From Streptomyces liliiviolaceus (GTDB lineage Bacteria > Actinomycetota > Actinomycetes > Streptomycetales > Streptomycetaceae): a DNA stretch of 64,000 nucleotides. The stretch's first letter is position 1, and each line of letters begins with the position of its first letter. Of the stretch, positions 34,786 to 44,095 are shown one piece after another. The position numbers and the translations under genes are program-made. The DNA lies in assembly GCF_018070025.1 (NCBI RefSeq), contig NZ_JAGPYQ010000001.1:5518001-5582000 (forward strand), in the 5' to 3' direction. Below the pieces are notes generated by a model. It was given only the letters and a program-made list of their open reading frames with translations, searched no databases and was not told the DNA's origin.

Positions 34786-35748
34786 GTGCAGCAGCCCTCG
34801 CAGAACAGCCCGCTCACCCCAGGAACGCTTCCGCCCGCATCCGCCGTCCGCGGCCCGCGCGACCGCAGGGTCAGGACCGCGAAGAGGATGACCGGCGCCC
34901 TCGCGGCACTGGCCGCCGTCGTGGGTCTCAGCTCCCTGGCGACTCCCGGGGCGCACGCCGCGGACAACCCCTACGAGCGCGGCCCCGCCCCCACCACGTC
35001 GAGCATCGAGGCGGCACGCGGTTCCTACAGCGTGTCCCAGACCACGGTCTCCTCGCTGTCGGTCACCGGCTTCGGCGGCGGAACGGTGTACTACCCGACG
35101 AGCACCAGCGACGGAACGTTCGGCGCGGTGGCGATCTCCCCCGGGTACACCGGCACCCAGTCCTCGATCTCGTGGCTGGGCCCACGGCTGGCCTCCCAGG
35201 GCTTCGTCGTCTTCACCATCGACACCCTGACGACCCTGGACCAGCCCGACTCGCGCGGCCGTCAGCTGCTGGCCGCGCTGGACTACCTCACCGAGCGCAG
35301 CAGCGTACGCACCAGGATCGACAGCAGCCGGCTCGCGGTGGCGGGGCACTCGATGGGAGGTGGTGGCAGTCTCGAAGCCGCCAAGTCCCGTCCGTCCCTG
35401 CAGGCGGCGATCCCGCTGACGCCCTGGAACACCGACAAGTCCTGGCCCGAGGTCAGCACACCCACGCTGATCTTCGGCGCGGACGGCGACACGATCGCAC
35501 CCGTCGCCTCGCACGCGGAGCCGTTCTACGGGAGCCTGCCGTCGTCCACCGACAAGGCGTACCTGGAGCTCAACGGCGCGACGCACTTCACGCCGAACTC
35601 GTCCGACACGACGATCGCGAAGTACAGCATTTCCTGGCTCAAGCGGTTCGTGGACAACGACACCCGCTACGAGCAGTTCCTCTGCCCGCTGCCGCGGCCG
35701 AGCCTGACCATCGAGGAGTACCGGGGCAACTGCCCGCACATCTCCTGA
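34786..35748 (+). CDS. Secreted cutinase / polyester (PET-type) hydrolase
   Basis: A 320-residue alpha/beta hydrolase. The GTG at 34786 is chosen for the GAGAGGA upstream; an ATG at 34741 is in frame. A signal with [20 protein letters not shown] ends at AHA, so the mature chain starts [11 protein letters not shown] near residue 59. This closely resembles Thermobifida cutinases ([45 protein letters not shown]). The catalytic triad is Ser189 (GHSMGGGG), Asp235 (GDTIAP) and His267 (GATHFTPN), and Cys300-Cys316 is the expected C-terminal disulfide. The family hydrolyses cutin, triglycerides and, in many members, polyethylene terephthalate. Actual PET activity is not shown by sequence. Confidence 0.93.
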   Translation: MQQPSQNSPLTPGTLPPASAVRGPRDRRVRTAKRMTGALAALAAVVGLSSLATPGAHAADNPYERGPAPTTSSIEAARGSYSVSQTTVSSLSVTGFGGGTVYYPTSTSDGTFGAVAISPGYTGTQSSISWLGPRLASQGFVVFTIDTLTTLDQPDSRGRQLLAALDYLTERSSVRTRIDSSRLAVAGHSMGGGGSLEAAKSRPSLQAAIPLTPWNTDKSWPEVSTPTLIFGADGDTIAPVASHAEPFYGSLPSSTDKAYLELNGATHFTPNSSDTTIAKYSISWLKRFVDNDTRYEQFLCPLPRPSLTIEEYRGNCPHIS

Positions 35749-36012
35749 GGCCGGCACCCCGATGAGCAGCCGGTGGGCGGTCGTGCGGGGAACGCGGCCG
35801 CCCACCGGCGCTGTGCGGGCGCATCGGCTCGCGTGCAGCTGTGCAGGTGCGTCTGTGCGGGTGCACAGATCTGTGGTGACGCCGCTGGGCAGGCGTACAC
35901 GAGAGTCCCGGACGCAAGACGTGTCGGCGCAGGCCGGAGCGGGAAACCGCGTGTCGGCAGGCGCCGGACGGAGAGCTTCCGCCTCTCGTCGCGCGAAAGT
36001 AACGTCACGGGG
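35749..36012. other. Intergenic region before the LAL regulator
   Basis: 264 nt between two rightward genes. The regulator frame stays open through most of it, so the start could be earlier, but the codons lack ribosome-site support. No hairpin or repeat is evident apart from GTGCAGCTGTGCAGGTGC-like direct repetition near 35832-35870. Confidence 0.4.
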
Positions 36013-38886
36013 ATGACCGGACGGACGAACGCGCCCCAGTCTTCCCCACCGCGGTCCCCCGCACCGCAGACACCCCCACCGCGATCCCTTCCACTGCACG
36101 GCCGAAGCGCGGAACTCGCCGCGCTGGCAACCGTGTTGAACCTGTCCGGCCCGGACGCCCCGGTGCTCGTACTGGCCGGGGATCCGGGCCTCGGCCGTAC
36201 CGCGCTGATCGCCTGGGCGGCCCGCTCCTTCACGGCCGGGCCCGTGCTGCGCGTACGGGCCAGTCGCGCGGAGTCCGCACTGCCACTGAGCGGGGTGCAC
36301 GCGCTGCGGTGTGCCGCGGACGGGCTGCCGGGAGGACCGGCCGTCGGCTTTCCGGACGCGGGGACCGCACCCGAGTGGCTGCTCCGGTCCCTGTCCGACG
36401 CGGCCGCGGGCTCGCCCCTGCTGGTGTGCGTGGACGACGCGCACCTGTGGGACGCTCCCTCGCGGGCCGCCCTGGGCTTCGCCGCCCGGCGCCTGCCCGC
36501 GGCCGGACCGGTGCGGCTGCTCCTCACGGTCACCGGGCGGCACACGGCGGATCCCGACTTCGCCGCACTGCCCGTCCTGACGCTCGCGCCGCTGCCGTCG
36601 TCCGCGATGGACGCGCTGCTCGACGACACTGCGTGCGGGTCCGTCGCCCCGGCCGTCCGCGCGGAGCTGCTGGACGAGGCCCGGGGCAACCCGGCCCTGC
36701 TGCGCGCACTGGTGGCCGGGCTGGCGCCCGCCGAGCTGTCCGGCGAACGCCGGTTGCCGTGGCCCGCGGCCGACGCCGAAGCGCTGCGGAGTGCGGCCGG
36801 CGCGCATCTGGCGGGGTACTCCGCCGCCGCCGGTGAACTCCTCCTGCTGGTGGCGGCCGCGCACGAGCACGATCCCGAAGGCGTCGGCGCCGATGCCGAC
36901 CTGGTCCGCGGGGCGGCTGCGCGGCTCGGCCGGGCGCGGGCCGCACTCGCTTCGGACCGGCTCCCGGACGCCCTGGTGCTGACCGACGGCCGGTTCCGCT
37001 TCACCGGTCCTCTGCTCCGCAGAGCCGTCCATGCCTGTGCCGCTCCCGACCGGCGACGCGCGGCGCACCGGGCACTCGCCTCCGTTCTGGAGGGCGAGGG
37101 GCACGGGCTCGTCGCGCTGCTCCACCGGGCCTGGTCGGTCGCCGGGCACGCCCCGGCGTTGGCGGATCAGCTCTGCGCGGCAGCGGCCGACCCGTGCGTC
37201 GCCGCGTCCCGCGCCCAGCGTTCGGTGGCGTACGCCCGCGCCGCGGAGCTGACGGCGGACGGGCGCGAGCGGGCGGAGCATCTGACCGCGGCGGCCGGGC
37301 AGGCGCTGCTCGCGGGCCGAGCGCGGGTGGCCCGCCGGTTGGTCGACCGGGCCCGCGACGGCGCCCTGCCCGCCGTCGTCCGGGGGCGTTCGGCCTGGGT
37401 GCGGGGAACTCTCGCATTGCGTGACGGCCCCGCGGCCGACGCCGGTGAGGCCCTGCTGCTCGCCCGCTCCCTGCTCGCCGCCGACGATCCCGCGCACGCC
37501 CTGCTCGCGGGGCTCGCGGCAGCGGAGGCCGCCTGGGCCACCGGAGACTCCGTCGCGTGTCTGCGGGCGCTGAACGCGGCGGACCGTACCCCCGTGGCGA
37601 CGGCGGCGGCCACCACGGTCGGGCACGTCGGGACGGTCGCCGACCGGCCGACCGCCCGCGGCGCCGAGCCGGACAGCCTGCCGCGGGACTACCTGCACGG
37701 CATGCGGGCGATGCTGGAACGGGACTTCGGCCGGGCCATCCCCCGGCTGCGGCGCGTGGTCGAGCACGCATGGGAGGAGGACGGGCCGGAGCGGCTGCTG
37801 TGGTCGGGCGCGGCGGCCCTCCTCCTGGGGGACGTGCCCGCCGCCTGCCGGATCGGCGCGCGGACCCTCGCGGCGGCCAGGTCCCGGGGCCCGGAGGCAT
37901 CCGTGCCACGGGCCCTGGAACTGCTGGCCTACGCGGAGTTGCGGACCGGGCAGCACGCGCGGGCCCGGGCGCACGCGGAGGAGGGACTGCGTACCGCGCA
38001 CCGGTACGGGCAGGGCAATGTGGCGGCCCACCACCATGCCGTGCTCGCCCTGGCGGCGTCGATCGCGGACGAGTCGACGCTCGTCGCGCACCACGCGGGC
38101 GCCGCGCTGGACACCGCACGGCGTCATGGGCTCATGCAGGCCGTCACACTCGCCGAATGGGCCTCGGGCCGTGCCGACCTGGGACGCGGGCGTCCGTTCG
38201 AGGCGGTCGCCCGGCTCGGCCCGCTGGTCCGCCCGGGCCCGGACGGCGGTCACTTCGCCGTACGCATGCTGGTCATGCCCTGCTATGTGGAGGCCGCGGT
38301 GCTCGCCGGGCAGCGGGAGGACGCCCGCGCCGTCGTCGAGGAGTTCGCACTGTGGGCGCGCTTCGGCGCCGACGCGCAGGCGCCCGCCCAACTCGCCCGG
38401 TGCCGGGCACTGGTGGCCGACGAGGACCGGGCCGACGGACTGTACGAGGACGCCCTCGCCCTGCACGCACGGGCGGGCGGCGACTTCGAGCAGGCGCGTA
38501 CGCGGCTGCTGTACGGCAAGTGGCTGCGCAGACGGCGCAGACTCCGGGAGGCGGGCGGCTGTCTGCGGGCCGCGCTGGTCGCCTTCGAGCGGTGCGGCGC
38601 CCGCATCTGGGCGGACCAGGCGCGGGCCGAACTGAGGGCGAACGGGGCGGCTCCGGCCGCGGCGCGGGCCGGTGTGCTGGAGGGCCTCACACCGCAGCAG
38701 TTGCGGATCGCGCGCTGTGTGGCCGAGGGTGCCACGAACCGGGAGGTGGCGCTGCGCCTGGCCGTGAGCACCCGCACCGTGGACTATCACCTGCGGAAGG
38801 TGTTCGCCGTGCTGGGGGTGCGTTCCCGGGTCGAACTGTCACGGATGATCGAGCGGCCGGGCGGGGACGGGCCACGCCCTGTCTGA
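36013..38886 (+). CDS. Large LuxR-family ATPase regulator (LAL type)
   Basis: A 957-residue regulator. The N-terminal AAA/STAND ATPase has a Walker A-like loop GDPGLGRTAL (about residues 56-65), in which the canonical Lys is Arg, and a Walker B LVCVDDAHLWD. A long alpha-helical tetratricopeptide-like middle follows. The C-terminal LuxR helix-turn-helix (LTPQQLRIARCVAEGATNREVALRLAVS...VDYHLRKVF, about 890-945) binds DNA. LAL proteins are typically pathway activators responding to sugars or metabolites. The neighbouring cutinase and glycosidases are possible targets but nothing proves it. The ATG at 36013 is chosen as the last before the conserved part. Confidence 0.88.
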   Translation: MTGRTNAPQSSPPRSPAPQTPPPRSLPLHGRSAELAALATVLNLSGPDAPVLVLAGDPGLGRTALIAWAARSFTAGPVLRVRASRAESALPLSGVHALRCAADGLPGGPAVGFPDAGTAPEWLLRSLSDAAAGSPLLVCVDDAHLWDAPSRAALGFAARRLPAAGPVRLLLTVTGRHTADPDFAALPVLTLAPLPSSAMDALLDDTACGSVAPAVRAELLDEARGNPALLRALVAGLAPAELSGERRLPWPAADAEALRSAAGAHLAGYSAAAGELLLLVAAAHEHDPEGVGADADLVRGAAARLGRARAALASDRLPDALVLTDGRFRFTGPLLRRAVHACAAPDRRRAAHRALASVLEGEGHGLVALLHRAWSVAGHAPALADQLCAAAADPCVAASRAQRSVAYARAAELTADGRERAEHLTAAAGQALLAGRARVARRLVDRARDGALPAVVRGRSAWVRGTLALRDGPAADAGEALLLARSLLAADDPAHALLAGLAAAEAAWATGDSVACLRALNAADRTPVATAAATTVGHVGTVADRPTARGAEPDSLPRDYLHGMRAMLERDFGRAIPRLRRVVEHAWEEDGPERLLWSGAAALLLGDVPAACRIGARTLAAARSRGPEASVPRALELLAYAELRTGQHARARAHAEEGLRTAHRYGQGNVAAHHHAVLALAASIADESTLVAHHAGAALDTARRHGLMQAVTLAEWASGRADLGRGRPFEAVARLGPLVRPGPDGGHFAVRMLVMPCYVEAAVLAGQREDARAVVEEFALWARFGADAQAPAQLARCRALVADEDRADGLYEDALALHARAGGDFEQARTRLLYGKWLRRRRRLREAGGCLRAALVAFERCGARIWADQARAELRANGAAPAAARAGVLEGLTPQQLRIARCVAEGATNREVALRLAVSTRTVDYHLRKVFAVLGVRSRVELSRMIERPGGDGPRPV

Positions 38887-38930
38887 GAGGGCCTGAGGGT
38901 GTCCGCGAGGACAAGCGTGGGCCGGCCGCA

Positions 38931-39725
38931 TCACGGCAGGATGGAGTCGACGTATCCGCCGTCGACCCGCAGCGCGCCCCCGGTGGTGGCCGACGCCTGG
39001 TCGGAGCTGAGGTAGACGACCATGTTCGCGATCTCCTCCGGCTCGATCAGCCGTTGCAGCAGGGACTGCGGTCGGTGCTCCTTCATGAAGGCACGCTGGG
39101 CCTCGTCCCACGGAAGGTCACGGTCGACGAGCCCGTACACGAAGTCCTCGACGCCTCCCGTGTGCGTGGGGCCGGCGATGACCGAGTTCACCGTGACGCC
39201 GGTGCCCGCCGCCTCCTTCGCGAAGCCCCGGCCCACCGCGAGCAGGGCGGTCTTCGACATGCCGTAGTGGATCATTTCCGCGGGGATGACCACGGCCGAG
39301 TCGCTGGCGATGTTCTGGACGCGCCCCCAGCCCCGCTCCGTCATACCCGGCAGGTACGCGCGGATCAGCCGCACGGCCGCCAGCACATTGACCTCGAAGT
39401 AGCGGCGCCATTCGTCGTCGGTGATCTCCAGCGGGTCCGCGGACCCGAAGATGCCGAGGTTGTTGACCAGGATGTCCACCCGCGGCACGGCGTCCATGAC
39501 CTGCGCCGCTCCCTCCTCGGTGGTCACGTCCGCCGCCACGGGCACCACGTCCGCGCCGGGCACGTCCTCGGCTAGCCGGGCCGCACTCTCCTCGGCACGC
39601 TGTTCGCTCCGGCCGTTCACGGCGACCCGGGCGCCGGCCCGCGCGAGGCCGGTGGCGATCGCCGCGCCGATTCCCTGCGTGGAGCCGGTGACCAGTGCCG
39701 TGCGGCCGGTCAGATCGATGCGCAT
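38931..39725 (-). CDS. SDR-family oxidoreductase
   Basis: A 264-residue classical short-chain dehydrogenase with TGSTQGIG (cofactor loop), NNLGI, a catalytic Ser in IASDSAV and YGMSK (Tyr/Lys). The Asn-Gly-Arg after strand 2 (VAVNGRSE) suggests NADPH. The ATG at 39723-39725 has AGGAAGG at about 9 nt; an earlier in-frame start at 39767 lacks one. It converges with the LAL regulator gene and is probably monocistronic. Substrate unknown. Confidence 0.9.
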   Translation of the reverse strand: MRIDLTGRTALVTGSTQGIGAAIATGLARAGARVAVNGRSEQRAEESAARLAEDVPGADVVPVAADVTTEEGAAQVMDAVPRVDILVNNLGIFGSADPLEITDDEWRRYFEVNVLAAVRLIRAYLPGMTERGWGRVQNIASDSAVVIPAEMIHYGMSKTALLAVGRGFAKEAAGTGVTVNSVIAGPTHTGGVEDFVYGLVDRDLPWDEAQRAFMKEHRPQSLLQRLIEPEEIANMVVYLSSDQASATTGGALRVDGGYVDSILP

Positions 39726-40198
39726 CTCGTACGCCCCTTCCTCTGCGTTCGTCGGCTGAGTACCCATTCAGCCACTCCTGCAACAAGGGACGCCTGCTCA
39801 GAACCCCCGGACGGTCGCTCCGGCGAAGACCGGCGGCTCGGCCACCGTGCGAGTTGCCCTCCTGGCAGCCGGGCGAGACGGCGGGAGTTGCCTCGCCGAC
39901 GCGCCAGGAGGGCAGGGCCGGAACCACGGACGATGTCGGCGATGCGGCTCCGGCCGGCCTTGGCAGTCGGTCAGGGCTCGGGGGCCGGGAGCCTGCGGTG
40001 CGGTCGAGACCCCGACCGCGTCTGGATCGAGCCTAGAGGAGGAGCGGCGATGATCGGAAGCAGGGCCGGTGACATGACTCGGGGTGACCGCGGACCGGGC
40101 GGAGGCCGCCTCCCGTTTGGAAGCCTCCTGGACGGAAACCCGGAGGGCACCCCGTTCCGGCGGGGGCTCCGGGGAAACGCGTGGAGAGTGAGGCCGAC
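39726..40198. other. Divergent intergenic region with a long inverted repeat
   Basis: 473 nt between the SDR gene (leftward) and the GAF-ANTAR gene (rightward). A 12-bp inverted repeat, TGCCCTCCTGGC (39855-39866) with GCCAGGAGGGCA (39903-39914), encloses a nested GGCGAG/CTCGCC pair and could fold into a two-part hairpin. A strong GAGGAGGAG ribosome-type site precedes an ATG at 40050 that opens a frame different from the ANTAR gene. No protein family is recognisable in that frame. Confidence 0.5.
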
Positions 40199-40864
40199 AT
40201 GGTTACCGACCCGTGGCCCGCTGAAGCGGTGGTCCGGGCGGCCACCGGGCCCGACCACGAGCGCGGAATGCCCCAGCGGGTGGCCGAGGCCCTGTGCGAG
40301 GCACTGCCGGTGGACGCCGTCACCCTGGCCCTGTGGACCGAGACGCCGCACCGGCGGATGCTGTACGCCACCAACGCGGCGGCCCAGCGCCTGGAGGAGT
40401 TGCAGTTCGAGGTGGGCGAAGGACCATGTGTGTCGGCCGCGGCGATCGGCCGGCCGCTCATGGTCGAGGACCTCCAGGGTTCCGTGACCCCGTGGCCCCT
40501 GTTCGGCCCGCTGGCCCGGGAGCGCCTGTCCACGGTGGGCGCCATCTATGCGTTTCCGCTGGTGGAGGGCCACGCGCATCTGGGGACGGCGGACATGCTG
40601 CGCTTCGAGGCCGGTCCGCTGGGCGTCGAGGCGGAAGCGGCCGCCAGGTTGGCCGTACGAGCCGCGGCACTCATCCTGCTCACCGCGAGGATCACCCCCG
40701 TGCTGGACGTCCACTGGCAGCGCACCCATGTGGCGACCGGCGTGATGGCGGAGCGGCTGGGCATCTCTCCCACCGAGGCGCTGGCACGGCTGCGCTCCAC
40801 GGCCCTGGGCACGGGGCGGCCTCTCCCCGACGTGACCGAGGACGTCCTGGCCGGGCACGGCTAG
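40199..40864 (+). CDS. GAF-ANTAR transcription antitermination regulator
   Basis: A 221-residue protein. The N-terminal GAF domain (about residues 10-150) has the actinobacterial signature LEELQFEVGEGPCVSAAAIGRPLMVEDL. The C-terminal 60 residues match an ANTAR RNA-binding helix bundle (HVATGVMAERLGISPTEALARLRSTALGTGRPL). Such proteins bind paired hairpins in nascent RNA and prevent termination. The ATG at 40199 has GTGAGG upstream; a GTG at 40181 is an alternative. No paired-loop target was identified nearby. Confidence 0.85.
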   Translation: MVTDPWPAEAVVRAATGPDHERGMPQRVAEALCEALPVDAVTLALWTETPHRRMLYATNAAAQRLEELQFEVGEGPCVSAAAIGRPLMVEDLQGSVTPWPLFGPLARERLSTVGAIYAFPLVEGHAHLGTADMLRFEAGPLGVEAEAAARLAVRAAALILLTARITPVLDVHWQRTHVATGVMAERLGISPTEALARLRSTALGTGRPLPDVTEDVLAGHG

Positions 40865-40955
40865 GCATCCGTACGGCCGACCGCCCCGGCACGGCGCCGA
40901 CCGAGAAATATGCGACCGTGGGCAACTCAGCCTTTCCCTGTGAGAAACAGTAGTG

Positions 40956-41864
40956 TCAGGCGGACCGTGCCAGTCGTCCCGGCAGCCGAGCCGCCAGGTG
41001 CTCGATCAGCTCGGTCACCCGCCGGGGAACATGCCCGTCGTCTTCGAGCAGTGCATAGATGTCGGCCGCGGGCGTCGGGATGTGCGGCAGGACACGCACC
41101 AGGTCACCGCGCTCGATGTGGGGCCGGACCTGCCACTCCGAGCGCATGATCACGCCTCGGCCCTCCAGGGCCCAACCGGTCACGATGTCCCCGTCGTTGC
41201 TCTGCAGCGGACCCCGCACCCGCACATGACGCGGATCGCTGACATCGCCGAACCGCCAGAGCGCGTAGTCACCCTCGTTCTCGCGCAGCACGATGCAGTC
41301 GTGCCGCGCCAGATCCTCCACACAGGTGGGCGCGCCATGGCGTGCCAGGTACGCGGGCGACGCGCACGGCACCCGGCGATTCTCCGCGAGCCGGCGCATC
41401 CGCAGCGAGGAGTCCGGCGGACTTCCCACGTGAACGGCCACGTCGAAGGTCCGCCGATGCGGGCGCAGGGGCAGCGCCGACGTGTTCAGCTGCACCTGGA
41501 GCTGGGGGTGCGCCGCCGCGAACTCCGCGAGCAGCGGGGCGACATGCGCTCGCCCGAGGCCCAGGGTCGCCTGGACGACCAGGGCGCCGCGCAGTTCCCC
41601 CGACCGTTCGGTCACCAGGTCCTCCAGCTCGCGCAGCCGGTCGAGGATCGAGTCGAGCCCGCTCGCGTACAGGGCGCCCTCCGAGGTCAGCACCAGTCGG
41701 CGGGTGCCCCGCTGGACGAGCCGCACGTCGAGCCGGCTCTCCAGTGCGCTGAGCCGCTTGCTGACCACCGGAAGGGACCAGCCGAGCCTGCGCGCCGCCG
41801 CCGTGAGCGTCTCGCTGGCTGCCACGACCTGGAAGAACTTCAGGTCGTCGACGGACAACTTCAT
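40956..41864 (-). CDS. LysR-family transcriptional regulator
   Basis: A 302-residue regulator starting MKLSVDDLKFFQVVAASETLTAAARRLG. The winged helix-turn-helix occupies residues 1-62 (SLPVVSKRLSALESRL) and a LysR substrate-binding domain the rest. Divergent from the dehydrogenase genes, with a T-N11-A box in the shared gap, it likely activates them with a hydroxy acid as co-inducer (inference). Confidence 0.92.
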   Translation of the reverse strand: MKLSVDDLKFFQVVAASETLTAAARRLGWSLPVVSKRLSALESRLDVRLVQRGTRRLVLTSEGALYASGLDSILDRLRELEDLVTERSGELRGALVVQATLGLGRAHVAPLLAEFAAAHPQLQVQLNTSALPLRPHRRTFDVAVHVGSPPDSSLRMRRLAENRRVPCASPAYLARHGAPTCVEDLARHDCIVLRENEGDYALWRFGDVSDPRHVRVRGPLQSNDGDIVTGWALEGRGVIMRSEWQVRPHIERGDLVRVLPHIPTPAADIYALLEDDGHVPRRVTELIEHLAARLPGRLARSA

Positions 41865-41917
41865 GTGGTCTCCCGATCCGGGCAGGTTTTCCGCTGTGGA
41901 AAGCCTAGGTTGCCTCA

Positions 41918-41930
41918 TCACCCATTGTGA
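41918..41930. promoter_or_regulatory. LysR-type T-N11-A box
   Basis: TCACCCATTGTGA has inverted TCAC/GTGA arms around 5 nt, exactly the 13-nt T-N11-A layout of LysR activator sites. It lies in the 126-nt gap between the divergent LysR and dehydrogenase genes. Confidence 0.6.
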
Positions 41931-41990
41931 CAGGCCCCGCCGGAGCCCACAGTGAAGAGCCGTACACGTATCGAGCAAGGAGCATCCGTC

Positions 41991-43127
41991 GTGCCACAGC
42001 GTTACCGCATCGCCGCCGTGCCCGGCGACGGCATAGGCCGGGAAGTCGTTCCCGAAGGACTGCGGTGCCTGCGCGCCGCGGCCGACGCGTACGGCTTCGT
42101 CCTCGACGTGGAGGAGTTCGACTTCGCCAGCGCCGACTACTGGACGCGCCACGGGGAGATGATGCCGAAGGACTGGCACAGCGTGCTGGGCGGCTTCGAC
42201 GCGATCTTCTTCGGCGCGGTCGGCTGGCCCGAGGTCGTCCCCGACCATGTGTCGCTGTGGGGAAGCCTGCTGAAACTGCGCCGCGGGTTCGACCAGTACG
42301 TCAATCTGCGGCCGGTGCGACTGCTGCGGGGCGTGCGCGGTCCGCTGCGCGACCACGGTCCGGGAGACATCGACTTCTACGTGGTGCGCGAGAACACCGA
42401 GGGCGAGTACTCCAGCATCGGCGGGCGGATCTTCGAGGGCACCGAGCGCGAGACCGTACTTCAGGAGACCGTGATGACCCGCGTCGGTGTCGACCGCGTG
42501 CTGCGGTACGCCTTCGAGCTCGCCGACTCCCGGCCGCGCAGGCAGCTGACCTGGGCGACGAAGAGCAACGGGATCTCGATCTCCATGCCGTACTGGGACG
42601 AGCGGGCGAGCGAGATGGCACTGCGCTATCCGCGCGTGTCCGCCGACAAGGACCACATCGACATCCTCGCGGCCAAGTTCGTCCTGCGACCCGAGCAGTA
42701 CGACGTCGTCGTCGCGAGCAACCTGTTCGGTGACATCCTCTCCGACCTCGGCCCGGCCTGTACCGGCACGATCGGGATAGCGCCGAGTGCGAACATCAAC
42801 CCGGAGCGGACCCACCCGAGCCTCTTCGAGCCCGTGCACGGGTCGGCCCCCGACATCGCGGGGCTCGGTATCGCCAACCCGGTCGGGCAGATCTGGAGCG
42901 GCGCGATGATGCTGGAGCATCTGGGCGAGGCCGCGGCCGCCGCGGACATCGTCGCCGCCGTCGAGTCGGTCCTGGAGGGGCAGCCGGACGTCGTCACGCC
43001 GGACCTCGGCGGGAACGGGACGACGACGGCGCTCGGCTCGGCCGTCGCACGCCGGATCGGCGGCGGAGCCGGCCGCGCGAAGATGGAGGAGGAGGCGCAG
43101 CGTGCCACGCGTCCTGATCACCACTGA
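41991..43127 (+). CDS. Tartrate dehydrogenase/D-malate dehydrogenase (decarboxylating) family
   Basis: A 378-residue beta-decarboxylating dehydrogenase of the isopropylmalate/isocitrate group. Marks are AVPGDGIGREVVPEGL, FGAVGWPEVVPDHVSLWGSLLKLRRGFDQYVNLRPVRLL-type substrate loops, VRENTEGEYS, TKSNGI, SNLFGDILSDLG (metal-binding Asp) and HGSAPDIAGLGIANP. FGAVGWP and the ENTEGEYSS loop are typical of TtuC/DmlA rather than LeuB. It oxidises and decarboxylates tartrate or D-malate with NAD. The GTG at 41991 is preceded by AAGGAG. It overlaps the next gene by 26 nt. Confidence 0.88.
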   Translation: MPQRYRIAAVPGDGIGREVVPEGLRCLRAAADAYGFVLDVEEFDFASADYWTRHGEMMPKDWHSVLGGFDAIFFGAVGWPEVVPDHVSLWGSLLKLRRGFDQYVNLRPVRLLRGVRGPLRDHGPGDIDFYVVRENTEGEYSSIGGRIFEGTERETVLQETVMTRVGVDRVLRYAFELADSRPRRQLTWATKSNGISISMPYWDERASEMALRYPRVSADKDHIDILAAKFVLRPEQYDVVVASNLFGDILSDLGPACTGTIGIAPSANINPERTHPSLFEPVHGSAPDIAGLGIANPVGQIWSGAMMLEHLGEAAAAADIVAAVESVLEGQPDVVTPDLGGNGTTTALGSAVARRIGGGAGRAKMEEEAQRATRPDHH

Positions 43128-44046
43128 CTATCTGCGTCCCGGCGACGAGGTGGACGACTACCTCCGGGCGGCCGGACTTGAGACGCACCACGTCCCGATG
43201 GTCGGACGCCGCGATCCGGAGGACCTCGTGTCCGCGCTCGCCGGGATCGACGCGGCACTCGTCGCGAACGAACCCTTGACCGCCGGGGTGCTTGCGCGTG
43301 CTCCGCGACTGCGGGTGGTGGTGCGTACCGGCGTCGGGTACGACTCCATCGACATCGAGGCCGCGCGCCGGCTCGGTGTCGGCGTGAGCAACCTGCCCGG
43401 GATCAACGCGAACGCCGTGGCCGAGTACACGCTGGGCCTGCTGCTCGCCGCCGCGCGCCGGCTGGTCCACAGCGCGACCGGTGTGCTGGCCGGAGGGTGG
43501 CCGCGCGAGGACGGTCACGAGCTGCGCGGGGCGACACTCGGCCTCGTCGGCTTCGGCGCGGCCGCTCGGGCCGTCGTACCACTGGCCAGGGCGTTCGGGA
43601 TGGACGTGGTGTGCACCACCGGCGTCCCCGAGGGCGCGCGCGGCGACCTCGGGGTGCGGTTCGTTCCCTTCGCCGAACTGCTGGCCGTCTCCGACTACGT
43701 GTCGATCCACACCGCGCTGACCGACAGCACCCGGGGCCTGTTCGACGCCTCCGCCTTCGCGCGGATGAAGACGACGGCCGTGCTGATCAACACCGCCCGC
43801 GGGGCCGTCGTCGACGAGCGGGCGCTCGCCGACGCGGTCCGGACGGGCGGCATCGCGGGTGCGGCACTCGACGTGGTGACGCGGGAACCCCTCCCGGCGG
43901 ACAGCCCGTTGCGAGGCGTCGACGGCATCACCGTCTACTCCCACCTCGCGGGCCAGACCGCACAGGCCCGCCGTGCGGCGGGCCTGGCGGGCGCCGCCGA
44001 ACTCGTGGCGGCACTGGAGGGACGGGCCCGCTTCACCGTCAACTGA
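43102..44046 (+). CDS. D-2-hydroxyacid dehydrogenase (phosphoglycerate dehydrogenase-like)
   Basis: A 314-residue NAD-dependent reductase/dehydrogenase of the D-isomer family. VVRTGVGYDSIDIEAA, NAVAEYTLGLLLAAAR, the cofactor loop GLVGFGAAARAVVPLA, and catalytic Arg (INTARGAVVDE), Glu (TREPLP) and His (YSHLAGQ) are all present. The GTG start has GGAGGAGG upstream, inside the preceding coding end. It has no ACT regulatory domain, so it is more likely catabolic than serine-biosynthetic. Operon with the tartrate/malate-type dehydrogenase suggests successive use of a hydroxydicarboxylate (inference). Confidence 0.88.
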   Translation: MPRVLITTDYLRPGDEVDDYLRAAGLETHHVPMVGRRDPEDLVSALAGIDAALVANEPLTAGVLARAPRLRVVVRTGVGYDSIDIEAARRLGVGVSNLPGINANAVAEYTLGLLLAAARRLVHSATGVLAGGWPREDGHELRGATLGLVGFGAAARAVVPLARAFGMDVVCTTGVPEGARGDLGVRFVPFAELLAVSDYVSIHTALTDSTRGLFDASAFARMKTTAVLINTARGAVVDERALADAVRTGGIAGAALDVVTREPLPADSPLRGVDGITVYSHLAGQTAQARRAAGLAGAAELVAALEGRARFTVN

Positions 44047-44095
44047 CGGATCGACAGGGCTGCGGTGACGGCATGGCAGCGGGCGGGCCCTACCC

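Noticed and set aside
31693..38790. A 2365-codon open frame on the minus strand
   Set aside because: It lies antisense to the rhamnosidase, GH3, cutinase and LAL genes and has low-complexity Gly/Arg/Gln/Val composition. Such frames arise from GC-biased third codon positions.
40050..40487. A separate protein gene with strong ribosome site overlapping the GAF-ANTAR gene
   Set aside because: Its product shows no recognisable family and shares DNA with a clearly conserved protein; kept only as a possible leader peptide in the findings.
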